Assembly (NCBI RefSeq): GCF_002091715.1
Contig: NZ_BDAG01000032.1
Location: forward strand, 1-64,000
Direction of reading: 5' to 3'
DNA: 64,000 bases
DNA from: Pseudomonas migulae NBRC 103157
GTDB taxonomy: Bacteria; Pseudomonadota; Gammaproteobacteria; Pseudomonadales; Pseudomonadaceae
The position numbers and the translations under genes were made by a program. Of this stretch, positions 1 through 8,192 are shown piece by piece (the first letter of the stretch is position 1; each line of letters begins with the position of its first letter). The notes below the pieces were generated by a model. That model was not told where the DNA came from, made no database searches, and worked only from the letters and a program-made list of their open reading frames with translations.

Positions 1-98
1 AGCTTGCTGGCGATGGACGTTAACGATGACGCGGGCTGTCTGAATGAACGCGTCGCCCAGACGCTTTTCGCCAGATCAAGCCGGCTCCTACAGGGAAT
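1..98. repeat. REP doublet (left part cut by window edge)
   Basis: Two inverted REP-like arms, AGCTTGCTGGCGATGG at the edge and AGATCAAGCCGGCTCCTACA near 78-97, enclose a loop. The loop closely resembles the reverse complement of the loop in the doublet at 11527-11626. This is a non-autonomous REP pair typical of Pseudomonas intergenic DNA. Confidence 0.75.
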
Positions 99-139
99 CC
101 CACACGCTTTTGATTCCCACCACTCATCAGGCCGAGCGT

Positions 140-260
140 TAGCTCGCCTTCAGCTTTTGATCTGAGCGCCCCCTCGAGAGGCCGAACGAAAGGGGCAAGA
201 GCCCTTGGTTACTTGGGGCTCTTCCAAGTGACTCGCCGTAAGGGCGAAACCAATAGCCGC
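140..260 (+). repeat. Intergenic repeat with hairpin, copy 1
   Basis: Positions 206-250 match the reverse complement of 11205-11249 at nearly every base. The core is a stem of the form GGTTACTTGG / CCAAGTAACC (slightly imperfect in this copy), followed by CGCCGTAAGGGCG. It sits next to a REP doublet, as does the other copy. No open reading frame is convincing here. Confidence 0.6.
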
Positions 261-308
261 CATCACCAAAAAAACGGATATTCACACCAACCGTAAAAAC
301 ACCAAACC

Positions 309-1712
309 TCACTCACCCACCCGCCGCCCCGGAAAAAACAGCTCAAAACACGTCACCCCCTCACTGCTGCTAACGCTGTAACCCCCGTGATGCAACTGCA
401 TGATCGTCGCCACAATCGACAACCCCAAACCATTGGAATGAGCCGAGCGCTCGCGGGATTCGTCGACCCGGTAAAAACGTTCAAACAACCGGGGCAAGTG
501 TTCGGCAGGGATGGTCGGGCCATGGTTGCGCACAATCAATCGGATGCCGTCAGCCGTAGGCGTGGCGCGAATGAACAGCTCGGAATGCGCCGCGCCGTAC
601 TTGATAGCGTTGGCGCAAAGGTTGGCCAGCGCACGGCGCAACAGCATCGGTTCAGCCCAGATCACGCCGCTGCCTTGGGCGTCGATGCTGATCCCGACGT
701 CTGCTGCCGGCCCTTCGAAGTAGTCGGCCATGCGCTCCATTTCATCGGCGGCGTCCAGTTCCTGGCGTTGGCTCAGGGCACTGGCCGGATCGGTGCGCGC
801 CAGAAACAGCATGTTGTCGAGCATCCGCGCCAGACGCTCAAGTTCTTCGACGTTGGAGGCGAGCAGCTGCTGATAAGCTTCGACGCTGCGGTTCTGCTGC
901 AGCGCGACCTGGGTTTCGCCAAGCAGATTGTTGATTGGCGTGCGCAGTTCATGGGCCATGTCGGTCGACACCTGACCCAGTTGCATGAACCCCTTTCCCA
1001 GCCGGTCGAGCATCGCGTTCAATGCCTCGATCATCGGCAGCAGTTCCCGAGGTGCGCCCTGGCCATCGAGACGCTCGGTGAGGTTGCCGACGCCGATGCC
1101 GTGGGCGTGCCGGGCCAGGCGCCGTACCGGCAACAGGCCGCGATGTACCAGCAGATAACCGGACAGCGCCAGCAGAATCGCTGCCACGCTGGCAAACAGG
1201 TACACGTTGAGGCGGTAGCGGGCGAGCACGGCGGTGCGTTCGGTCATCAGGCGCCCGGTGACCACTTGCAGGCTGCCCATGTCGCCGGAATCGATGGTCG
1301 CCGCCAACGCCGCGAAAGGCACGCCATCCACGCCGGGGTAGTGCTGCACGTCGCTCAGACTCAGCGGATGGTCCATTGACACCGGCGCCAGCGACGGCAT
1401 GGCAAGGTTGCCGGGGTTGACCACCAACAAGGGTTTTTGTCCCGGTGCGCCGATGGTCAACAGGGCTTCACGATTGCCCAGCATGTTCTGGAACAGCGCC
1501 GGTTTCGTTCGGATCAGCTCCAGCGTATTGCTGTCGTTGAGGAAGGTGCGCAGCTGATCGATGCGGTTCACCAGCGCGGCGTCGTCTCGGCGGATCAGTT
1601 CGCGCTCCAGGTCGCGGTACAGCGCCACGCCCAACAGGGTCAGCGAAACAAAGGCTAGCAGGGCAAACACCAGCGCCAGGCGCAGTGTCAGGGAATGGCG
1701 AAGACGACTCAT
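309..1712 (-). CDS. copS: Heavy-metal sensor histidine kinase, CopS/IrlS family
   Basis: Inner-membrane sensor kinase of 467 residues that would phosphorylate the regulator encoded just upstream. Visible parts are TM1 (about 10-31), a periplasmic sensor of about 135 residues, TM2 (about 168-190), HAMP (about 190-243), an H-box MAHELRTP with phospho-acceptor His254, and C-terminal ATPase boxes (NLCANAIKY, GLGLSI). Length and layout fit the Cus/Cop/Irl heavy-metal kinases. The start overlaps the copR stop by 4 bp, so translation is probably coupled. The metal is inferred to be copper from the CopR-type boxes nearby; it cannot be read from the kinase itself. Confidence 0.9.
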   Translation of the reverse strand: MSRLRHSLTLRLALVFALLAFVSLTLLGVALYRDLERELIRRDDAALVNRIDQLRTFLNDSNTLELIRTKPALFQNMLGNREALLTIGAPGQKPLLVVNPGNLAMPSLAPVSMDHPLSLSDVQHYPGVDGVPFAALAATIDSGDMGSLQVVTGRLMTERTAVLARYRLNVYLFASVAAILLALSGYLLVHRGLLPVRRLARHAHGIGVGNLTERLDGQGAPRELLPMIEALNAMLDRLGKGFMQLGQVSTDMAHELRTPINNLLGETQVALQQNRSVEAYQQLLASNVEELERLARMLDNMLFLARTDPASALSQRQELDAADEMERMADYFEGPAADVGISIDAQGSGVIWAEPMLLRRALANLCANAIKYGAAHSELFIRATPTADGIRLIVRNHGPTIPAEHLPRLFERFYRVDESRERSAHSNGLGLSIVATIMQLHHGGYSVSSSEGVTCFELFFPGRRVGE

Positions 1713-2380
1713 GGCTGAGTATCGAAGCGGTAGCCGATGCCGCGCACGCTATGGATCAGCTTGAGCTGGAACGGGTCATCGATTTTCAGGCGCAAGCGGC
1801 GCACGGCGACGTCGACGACGTTGGTGTCACTGTCGAAATTCATGTCCCAGACCCTTGAAGCGATCATCGAGCGCGACAACACCTGGCCCTGATGCGTGGC
1901 GAACAGGTGCAGCAGGGCGAATTCCTTGTTGGTCAGGGTGATCTTGACGCCTGCGCGGGTGATGCGGCGCTTGAGCACGTCAATTTGCAAGTCGTCCACG
2001 TGCAATTGTTCTTCTTCGCGGGTGGGACCACGGCGGGTCAGGGTGCGCAGGCGCGCCACCAGTTCGGCGAAGGAAAAAGGCTTGATCAGGTAATCGTCGG
2101 CGCCCAGTTCCAGGCCCTTGATGCGGTCGGCGATGTCATCCCGGGCAGTGAGAAACAGCACCGGCGTGTCGGCCTCCTTGCGCAAGCGGCGCAGGACCTC
2201 CCAACCATCCATTTTCGGCATCATCACGTCGAGGACAATGACGTCGAAATCGTGCTCCAGGGCCAGGTGCAAACCGTCGGCGCCATCCCGCGCCAGGCTG
2301 ACGGAGTAACCGAGCTCCTGCAGGCCGTTGAGCAGGTAGTTACCCGCTTTGGGTTCGTCTTCGACTACGAGGATGTTCAT
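1709..2380 (-). CDS. copR: OmpR/PhoB-type heavy-metal response regulator
   Basis: Cytoplasmic response regulator of 223 residues. The receiver domain (1-115) has the acidic cluster near residues 7-9, phospho-acceptor Asp51 in VLDVMMP and the conserved Lys in YLIKPFSF. A winged-helix DNA-binding domain (about 125-220) ends in SVRGIGYRFD. It lies 39 bp after the DUF2790 gene and overlaps the kinase gene by 4 bp, so the three form one operon. The likely autoregulatory site is the CopR-type box at 2779-2794. CopR is favoured over the related IrlR or CzcR because of that box. Confidence 0.88.
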   Translation of the reverse strand: MNILVVEDEPKAGNYLLNGLQELGYSVSLARDGADGLHLALEHDFDVIVLDVMMPKMDGWEVLRRLRKEADTPVLFLTARDDIADRIKGLELGADDYLIKPFSFAELVARLRTLTRRGPTREEEQLHVDDLQIDVLKRRITRAGVKITLTNKEFALLHLFATHQGQVLSRSMIASRVWDMNFDSDTNVVDVAVRRLRLKIDDPFQLKLIHSVRGIGYRFDTQP

Positions 2381-2419
2381 GGGGTTGTGCCTCAGACAAT
2401 TGGCGCCAGTGTAGCCGGA

Positions 2420-2680
2420 TCAATGATCATTGGTGCAGCCGGTGCCGTTGACCTGGTAGTCCAGCACATGCTCGCGACCCTGGTGGTCCAGGTAGTCGAG
2501 CCGCGCCGGAATCAGGCCGCACTGCTGCGAAATATCGGTGCTGGACAGGACTTTATCGACATCCAGGTGCACGAAAAAGCCGGTCTTGTCGTGGATCACC
2601 GGCGCCGTGGTTGTCTGCGTATCGGCAAACGCCGAACCGGTGGCGAGGAGGGCGGCGAAACCGAGGATAAACATTTTCAT
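2420..2680 (-). CDS. DUF2790 small exported protein
   Basis: An 86-residue protein with a Sec signal peptide (MKMFILGFAALLATGSAFA) and a mature domain of the DUF2790 type common in Pseudomonas. Two Cys residues (in QQCGL and GTGCTND) could form a periplasmic disulfide. The start is the ATG at 2680, which places the signal peptide at the N terminus. It is the first gene of the copR-copS operon and has a CopR-type box about 100 bp upstream. The function of the family is not established; co-regulation with a metal two-component system suggests a periplasmic metal-stress role. Confidence 0.8.
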   Translation of the reverse strand: MKMFILGFAALLATGSAFADTQTTTAPVIHDKTGFFVHLDVDKVLSSTDISQQCGLIPARLDYLDHQGREHVLDYQVNGTGCTNDH

Positions 2681-2778
2681 GATGAGGTTCTCTATTCGGG
2701 TTTTTGGTGGCTGCCGGCGGGTGGCCTGACAATGAATTGAGGTTAACCAGGCGATCCGGACAGCCGACCAACAGTTCA

Positions 2779-2794
2779 ATGACAAAGTTGTAAT
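2779..2794. promoter_or_regulatory. CopR-type box upstream of DUF2790-copR-copS
   Basis: ATGACAAAGTTGTAAT matches the pattern TGACA-N5-GTAAT described for Pseudomonas CopR sites. It lies about 100 bp upstream of the DUF2790 start, where an operon promoter is expected. A second copy is at 3682-3696. Confidence 0.65.
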
Positions 2795-2809
2795 GAAACG
2801 GCCTCGGCG

Positions 2810-3580
2810 TTATGGCTGGCGGCCGGACGCTTCGAGGATCAGGTCGGTGATTTCCTTGGCGTGGGAGACCAGCGACAAGTGGCTCGACGGCAGTTCGATG
2901 GTGGTCGCGCCCATGCGCTTGGCGAGGAAGCGTTCGAGGTCCGGATTGATGGTCTGGTCGAGGCTGGAGACCGCATACCACGACGGTTTGCTGTGCCAGG
3001 CGGCTGCGGTGGTGCGATCAGTGAACAGGGTTTTGGCGATCGGTTGCTGCACAGCGAACAGTTGCATCGCCTTGTCGTGGGGCACGTCGCTGGCGAAGTA
3101 TTTGAGGAAGGCGTCCTGCTTCAGGCTGACGAAACCATCGTGTTCTTCGGTGCCAGCGCGCACGGGCATGGTCGGGTATTTGCCCGACAGTGCGACGAAA
3201 TCTTCCCCGGCGTCCGGCGCGCGGGCGGCGACGTAAACCAGCGAGCTGACCTTTGGATTGACCCCGGCTTCACTGACCACAGTGCCGGCGTAGGAATGGC
3301 CGACCAGAACTGTCGGGCCGTCTTGCTGATTGAGTACGCGCTGGGTCGCGGCGACGTCGTCGGCAACCGAAGTCAGCGGGTTTTGCACCGCTGTGACGTG
3401 CAGTCCGGCAGCCTGCAACCGCGAGATTACGTCCGCCCAACTCGAGCCATCGGCCCAGGAACCGTGCACCAGCACGACGTTGTCGGCCTTGACCGGCGCG
3501 ATGTCGCTGGCCATGGCGGACCCGGTGCCGAGCATCAACAGGCTGGCGGCGATCAGGCAGAGTTTGCTTAATGGTTTCAT
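2810..3580 (-). CDS. Exported alpha/beta hydrolase
   Basis: A 256-residue alpha/beta-fold hydrolase with an N-terminal Sec signal ending ...GSAMA. The oxyanion region LVHGSWADGSSW, nucleophile elbow GHSYAG and a C-terminal His in SSHLSLVSH are visible. The ATG at 3580 is preferred because it starts the signal peptide. The family acts on esters or amides, but this gene's substrate is unknown. A CopR-type box lies about 100 bp upstream, so it probably belongs to the regulon of the adjacent two-component system. Confidence 0.85.
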   Translation of the reverse strand: MKPLSKLCLIAASLLMLGTGSAMASDIAPVKADNVVLVHGSWADGSSWADVISRLQAAGLHVTAVQNPLTSVADDVAATQRVLNQQDGPTVLVGHSYAGTVVSEAGVNPKVSSLVYVAARAPDAGEDFVALSGKYPTMPVRAGTEEHDGFVSLKQDAFLKYFASDVPHDKAMQLFAVQQPIAKTLFTDRTTAAAWHSKPSWYAVSSLDQTINPDLERFLAKRMGATTIELPSSHLSLVSHAKEITDLILEASGRQP

Positions 3581-3681
3581 GGTATCGACCCTTGTCGTCT
3601 TCAGTGGGAGGCGTCGCCCGGTGTGGGTGACAGACGACGCCACTGTAGGAAGCGAGGGTGCTGGCTACGCTGACAAGTCGA

Positions 3682-3696
3682 TGACAAGTTTGTAAT
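3682..3696. promoter_or_regulatory. CopR-type box upstream of exported hydrolase
   Basis: TGACAAGTTTGTAAT fits TGACA-N5-GTAAT. The half-site TGACAAGT occurs again 11 bp earlier at 3671, giving a direct repeat about one helical turn apart. Confidence 0.6.
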
Positions 3697-3731
3697 GCAG
3701 GGCTTTGGATAGGCGCAGGTCTTTCGCCTGC

Positions 3732-3812
3732 CATCGCCAGCAGGCCGGCTCCTACAGATTGTTGTCGTTCATGCGATCATCGAGTCCCTGTAGGAGCCGG
3801 CTTGCTGGCGAA
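3732..3812. repeat. REP doublet, arms in reversed order
   Basis: The arms at 3732-3757 and 3788-3812 are inverted copies of the CTGTAGGAGCCGGCTTGCTGGC element. Their order is opposite to that of the doublets at 9740, 25081 and 37477. Confidence 0.8.
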
Positions 3813-3918
3813 GGGGTCGCAGAGTTTCATCGATCCAGACGACTGCCGTACGTCGGCGTCGAGGAACGGTCACCCACTCATACACTTCCAATCGAAGACA
3901 ATACTTGGGAGTTAGACC

Positions 3919-4140
3919 ATGACCGATGTTCTGAGACAGGATGCCCTGGCGGCCTGGTACAAGCTCCTCGCACACCCCGAAATTCGCATGGATGTTGAGG
4001 AGCAGTATGACGAGTTGCTCAAGGCAGCCGATGAGATGGAGCGCAAGGGACTGATCAGCAGCGCTGAATGGCGAACCCTGGTACGCGAGGCCGGGGTGGC
4101 GTTTTCCAATGCGACAGAAGGGGTGGGCAAAGGCACTTAG
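3919..4140 (+). CDS. Small hypothetical protein, 73 aa
   Basis: Short acidic, probably all-helical cytoplasmic protein with no signal peptide or membrane segment. A GGGAG ribosome-binding site lies about 8 bp before the ATG, and codon use is typical of the neighbours. I do not recognise a named family. It is isolated between a REP doublet and a converging gene, so context gives no function. Confidence 0.6.
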   Translation: MTDVLRQDALAAWYKLLAHPEIRMDVEEQYDELLKAADEMERKGLISSAEWRTLVREAGVAFSNATEGVGKGT

Positions 4141-4318
4141 GGCCCAATCCGCTCACCGGCTTCCTTTTCAGCCTGCTGCGCGAACCATTGCAGGATCAGC
4201 GTGCAGGCGGGATGTGCAGCGGTTGTAGGTTGCAGACTCAACGAGTTTGTTATCCGGCCGTGAAGCAGGACGGTTGAGCACGCGTCTGTGGAGCAAGCTG
4301 AAAACCAATACCTGATCG

Positions 4319-4831
4319 TCAGGTGTAGGCCAGCAGCCGACCGCACACCACCACGGCGAGCCACAACGCGATCGACAGCAGCGCCTGGCATTTTGCGATG
4401 CCGGGCGCCGCGACAGCAGTGTTCCATCGATTGACTGAACGATAGACGCCGACGTGGAACAGCGTTGCATTGAGGCCTGCCGTCGCAATCAGGCAAAGCT
4501 TGAGGATGAAAACGCTGTTGGAGGCGAAATCATGTGGGTGGGCTGAAAACATCATCAGTCCGGCAGGCACGATCAATAGCAGTGCAGCGACTGACCAGGT
4601 CAGGAGGTGGCGAGCGAGGTCGGTCACGGCAATGTTTTTCGACAGCCCGAGCACCCGCAGGTCAAACATCACGACCGAGCCGACCAACACCGCGAACCCG
4701 ATGATGTGAACCACCTCCACCATCGGATACAGCCACAGGTCGCCCCGCATGGCGGCGCCCAGTGACGAGTCACCCACCCAGTCCAGCCAGCTGTCCGCAC
4801 CGGGTTCCACGCCGGTATTGAGGGTTTGCAT
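4319..4831 (-). CDS. DUF6644-like integral membrane protein
   Basis: A 170-residue protein with four or five predicted membrane helices (about 35-55, 72-95, 108-128, 145-168) and conserved-looking His residues in VEVVHIIGF and FHVGVYR. It resembles small DUF6644/CopD-like membrane proteins. The start codon shares one base with the stop of the upstream exported-protein gene, so the two are translationally coupled and probably work together. The His residues could bind heme or metal, but this is inference. Confidence 0.65.
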   Translation of the reverse strand: MQTLNTGVEPGADSWLDWVGDSSLGAAMRGDLWLYPMVEVVHIIGFAVLVGSVVMFDLRVLGLSKNIAVTDLARHLLTWSVAALLLIVPAGLMMFSAHPHDFASNSVFILKLCLIATAGLNATLFHVGVYRSVNRWNTAVAAPGIAKCQALLSIALWLAVVVCGRLLAYT

Positions 4832-5181
4832 CAGCGTAACTCTGTGGTTTTGCCGCCCACCGTAATGCGTTCGGCGCGCAGTTCATCCGGTTTGTTGCGA
4901 TTCTGATAGCCGACCACACTGGCCGTGCTGCCGACACTTAGCATCTCCTTGGAAAGACCACGGTTTTCCATGCGCGAGGGCGGGGCCAATACCACGTTCC
5001 AGGTCTTGTCCGGTGTTTTGAGGCGCACGAATCCATGAGGATGGGAGTAACCCGACTCTTCGATCGTGCCATTCAATTGCAAGGGATTGTCGGAGTCGTA
5101 TTCACTCCAGCCGTGATGAGCGAACGCTGCGGTTGCCGTCAGTATCAGTGATAAACCAATGCCGCCGAGGATGCCTTTCAT
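4831..5181 (-). CDS. DUF6152-family exported protein
   Basis: A 116-residue protein with a Sec signal (about 1-22, ending AFA) followed by the HHGWSEYD start typical of DUF6152 proteins, then a small beta-rich domain. The ATG at 5181 puts the signal peptide at the N terminus. It is the first gene of a two-gene unit with the membrane protein that follows. Two His directly after the cleavage site could be a metal ligand. The function of the family is unknown. Confidence 0.75.
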   Translation of the reverse strand: MKGILGGIGLSLILTATAAFAHHGWSEYDSDNPLQLNGTIEESGYSHPHGFVRLKTPDKTWNVVLAPPSRMENRGLSKEMLSVGSTASVVGYQNRNKPDELRAERITVGGKTTELR

Positions 5182-5341
5182 GACCTGTCTCCTGATGCAC
5201 GTCATCTACAAACTCAAGTCGCGAAGTCCAGTCGGTTTTTAGAATAGCTGTCCGTTTTCAGTGTTACGTCGATGACTCGACGATTAGTGTTTCCAGAAAA
5301 GTAACTGGCTGAAAATCAAACGGTTATTCACCTGTCTTGGA

Positions 5342-6547
5342 TCACCCGGCGCTTAACAGCCAACCCGCAACCCCGCAGCCGAGCACCACCAGCCACGGCG
5401 GTAGCTTCCAGAACATCAACGCAACAAGGGCAACCAGCGCCAGACCGAAGTCCTGTGCGGTGAAAATCGCACTCGTCCAGACCGGTTGATACAGGGCAGC
5501 CAACAGCAGGCCGACCACCGCTGCATTCACCCCGGCCAGTGCCGCCTGTGCGCGCAGATTGCTGCGCAACCGTTCCCAAAAGGGTAAGGCACCCAGGACC
5601 AACAGGAACGATGGCACGAAGATCGCCAGCAGGCAGATCAACCCGCCGAGCCATCCCGACGGCGCAAGACTCGTGGATGCGCCGAGGAACGCCGCGAACG
5701 TGAACAGCGGACCCGGCACGGCCTGCGTGGCGCCATACCCGGCGAGAAACGCTTCATTGCTGACCCACCCCGAAGGCACCACCTCGGCTTGCAACAGCGG
5801 CAGTACGACGTGGCCGCCACCGAACACCAGTGAGCCGGCCCGGTAGAAGGCATCCACCAGCGCCAGGGTTTGACTCGGATAGAGTTGATTGAAAATCGGC
5901 AGGCCGATCAGCAGTGCCAGAAACAGCGACAACCAGATCGCCCCGGCCCGGCGGCTGAGGGGGATGGGCAGAGGATCGTGCCCGTCGCGCTGCGCGGGCT
6001 TGAACAACAGCAGGCCGGCGACACCGGCGGCGATAATCACCCCGACCTGCGCCCATGCGGACGGTTCAAGCAGAACAACGCAGGCTGAAATCATCATGAG
6101 GGCGACGCGCAGCCCATCCGTACACAGGTTTCGCGCCATGCCCCATACCGCTTGGGCAACCACCGCGACGGCCACCACTTTGAGCCCGTGCAGCGCGCCG
6201 GGCGAGAGGAGTGCACCGTATCGGGAAAGCCCCAGTGCAAACAGGATCAGGGCAACGGCCGAAGGCAGCGTAAAGCCGGCCCAAGCGGCGAGCGCTCCAC
6301 AGTATCCCGCCCGGGACATGCCCACCGCAATGCCGACCTGGCTGCTGGCCGGTCCGGGCAGGAATTGGCACAGCGCCACCAGATCCGCATAACTGCGCTC
6401 CGTCAGCCAGCGCCGTCGTGTGACGAACTCGTCACGGAAGTAGCCCAGGTGAGCGATGGGGCCGCCAAAAGAGGTCAGCCCGAGGCGCAGGAAAATGATA
6501 AACACCGACCATGGGCTGCTGCGGCTATCGGCACGGGGTTCGTCCAT
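5342..6547 (-). CDS. chrA: Chromate efflux transporter ChrA
   Basis: Inner-membrane chromate efflux protein of 401 residues with the two homologous CHR halves of the long-chain family. The N half has SFGGPIAHLGYFRDEFV and a QFLPGPASSQ motif. The C half repeats this as FGGGHVVLPLL and GATQAVPGPLFTFAAFLG. About ten to twelve hydrophobic segments fit. It appears monocistronic, with no chrB neighbour. Chromate is the substrate known for the family; the sequence does not exclude related oxyanions. Confidence 0.92.
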   Translation of the reverse strand: MDEPRADSRSSPWSVFIIFLRLGLTSFGGPIAHLGYFRDEFVTRRRWLTERSYADLVALCQFLPGPASSQVGIAVGMSRAGYCGALAAWAGFTLPSAVALILFALGLSRYGALLSPGALHGLKVVAVAVVAQAVWGMARNLCTDGLRVALMMISACVVLLEPSAWAQVGVIIAAGVAGLLLFKPAQRDGHDPLPIPLSRRAGAIWLSLFLALLIGLPIFNQLYPSQTLALVDAFYRAGSLVFGGGHVVLPLLQAEVVPSGWVSNEAFLAGYGATQAVPGPLFTFAAFLGASTSLAPSGWLGGLICLLAIFVPSFLLVLGALPFWERLRSNLRAQAALAGVNAAVVGLLLAALYQPVWTSAIFTAQDFGLALVALVALMFWKLPPWLVVLGCGVAGWLLSAG

Positions 6548-6705
6548 GTACGCGTCTTCCTGAAATGAAGTGATTCACTGTTGTATGCCGCCATTCTAAC
6601 CATGGCCTACGCTTATCCCGAGATGGATGTTCATTGATCGGGGTATTCGCCCTGATCGACGTTCAACCGGCGCCCCATAAAAACAAAAGTCTCGGGAGAA
6701 AACGC

Positions 6706-7677
6706 ATGTTTGCATTGTTACGTCGATCCACCCGTTGCCTCGCGGTTGTCGTCACGACCGCTGTGCTCACAACGCCTGCCTTTGCGCTGGATACCGTCAA
6801 ATTCATGGCCCCCGGTTCGGTCGGCGGCGGTTATGACCAGACCGCCCGTGTCCTGGGCAAAGCCTTGATTGAAGCCAAGGTCGCCAAATCCGCCACCTTC
6901 GAAAACAAGGGAGGAGCAGGGGGCACGCTGGGGCTGGCGCAGTTTGCCAACAGCACCAAGGGCGATCCGGATGCGTTGCTTGTGGTTGGCGCGATCATGG
7001 TCGCGGGCATCGAGCAGAACAAACCGCAGATTACCTTGAAGGATGTGACGCCGATTGCGCGGCTCTTTACCGAGTACAACGTGATTGCGGTGCGCAAGGA
7101 GTCCGAGTTCAAAACCCTGGAGGACCTGCTGAAAGCCTTCAAGGACAAACCGACGAGTATTTCCTGGGGCGGTGGCTCCAAGGGATCGATCGATCACATC
7201 GGTATTGCCGAACTGGCCGCAAAAATGGGCATTCCGGTCAACAAGGTCAATTACGTTGCCTTCGCGGGCGGGGGGGAAGTGGTTGCCCAGGCATTGGGAG
7301 GGCAGATCAAAGTGATCACCGGCGGTTACGCCGAGCTTGGCCAGTACATCAGGAGCGATCAGTTCCGTGTGCTCGCCATTGGTGCACCGGAGCGCGTTGC
7401 CGGCATCGATGCCCCGACGCTCAAGGAAAGCGGGTATGACGTGATCATCGGCAATTGGCGTGGTGTTTACGGTGCCGCGAATCTCACACCCGAGCAGCGC
7501 AAGGAAGTAACCGACGCCGTGGTCGCCGCCGCCAACAGCAAAGTCTGGAAAGACAATATTGAAACCAACAAATGGTCTGCCAACATTCTGACCGGTGACG
7601 AGTTCGGCAAATTCGTCGACGAGGAGCACGTGAGGCTGCATGCGATGCTGGTCGAGGTCGGGCTGGTTGCGAAATGA
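6706..7677 (+). CDS. tctC: Tripartite tricarboxylate transporter substrate-binding protein TctC
   Basis: Periplasmic solute-binding protein of 323 residues: a Sec signal (about 1-26, TTPAFA), then the TTT-family fold with PGSVGGGYDQTARV and ENKGGAGGTLGL, which bind a carboxylate. The ATG at 6706 follows a GGGAGA site and gives the signal peptide; the longer open frame upstream does not. It forms an operon with tctB (4-bp overlap) and tctA. Citrate or another tricarboxylate is the family substrate. No tctDE regulators are next to it. Confidence 0.93.
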   Translation: MFALLRRSTRCLAVVVTTAVLTTPAFALDTVKFMAPGSVGGGYDQTARVLGKALIEAKVAKSATFENKGGAGGTLGLAQFANSTKGDPDALLVVGAIMVAGIEQNKPQITLKDVTPIARLFTEYNVIAVRKESEFKTLEDLLKAFKDKPTSISWGGGSKGSIDHIGIAELAAKMGIPVNKVNYVAFAGGGEVVAQALGGQIKVITGGYAELGQYIRSDQFRVLAIGAPERVAGIDAPTLKESGYDVIIGNWRGVYGAANLTPEQRKEVTDAVVAAANSKVWKDNIETNKWSANILTGDEFGKFVDEEHVRLHAMLVEVGLVAK

Positions 7678-8168
7678 CTCCGTCGCGCAAAGTCGTACCG
7701 GTGCAACTGGCGATTGGCGCCGGAGTGCTGGCCATCAGCGCCGTGCTGGCGTACGGCGCTTTCCTGTTTCCCCCCGAGATGGGGTTCGTCATCCTCGCCG
7801 CGTATGTCTATCCCTATGCTGTAGCGGTGTTCCTGGGGGGCGTGGGTGTGTTCCTGATCTATCAAGCCCTCACCGGCGGTTTTCGCGAACTGGCTGACCA
7901 CGAAGACGAGTCCGCCAAGGCGTTGCCCGGCGGCAAGGCAGGGGTGGCGTGGGTGACGGGCGGGCTGTTGGGGGTGGCCGTGCTGATCAATCTGATCGGA
8001 TTCGTCCTGTCGGCCGCGCTGTTGTTCGCCTGTTCGGCGCGAGGTTTTGGCAGCCGCCATCCCCTGCGCGATCTCGCCATCGGCATTGCCCTGACGCTGC
8101 CGATTTACTGGTTGTTCAATGCCGGGCTGGGGGTTTCCCTTCCGCCGCTTGTCAACGCCTGGATCTGA
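7674..8168 (+). CDS. tctB: Tripartite tricarboxylate transporter small subunit TctB
   Basis: A 164-residue inner-membrane protein with four hydrophobic segments (about 14-34, 43-65, 95-125, 135-155), the size and layout of the TctB subunit that pairs with TctA. It overlaps tctC by ATGA, which implies translational coupling. Sequence conservation in TctB is low, so the call rests mainly on position and topology. Confidence 0.88.
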   Translation: MTPSRKVVPVQLAIGAGVLAISAVLAYGAFLFPPEMGFVILAAYVYPYAVAVFLGGVGVFLIYQALTGGFRELADHEDESAKALPGGKAGVAWVTGGLLGVAVLINLIGFVLSAALLFACSARGFGSRHPLRDLAIGIALTLPIYWLFNAGLGVSLPPLVNAWI

Positions 8169-8192
8169 TTCGGGCCGAAGGAGATCAACAGG

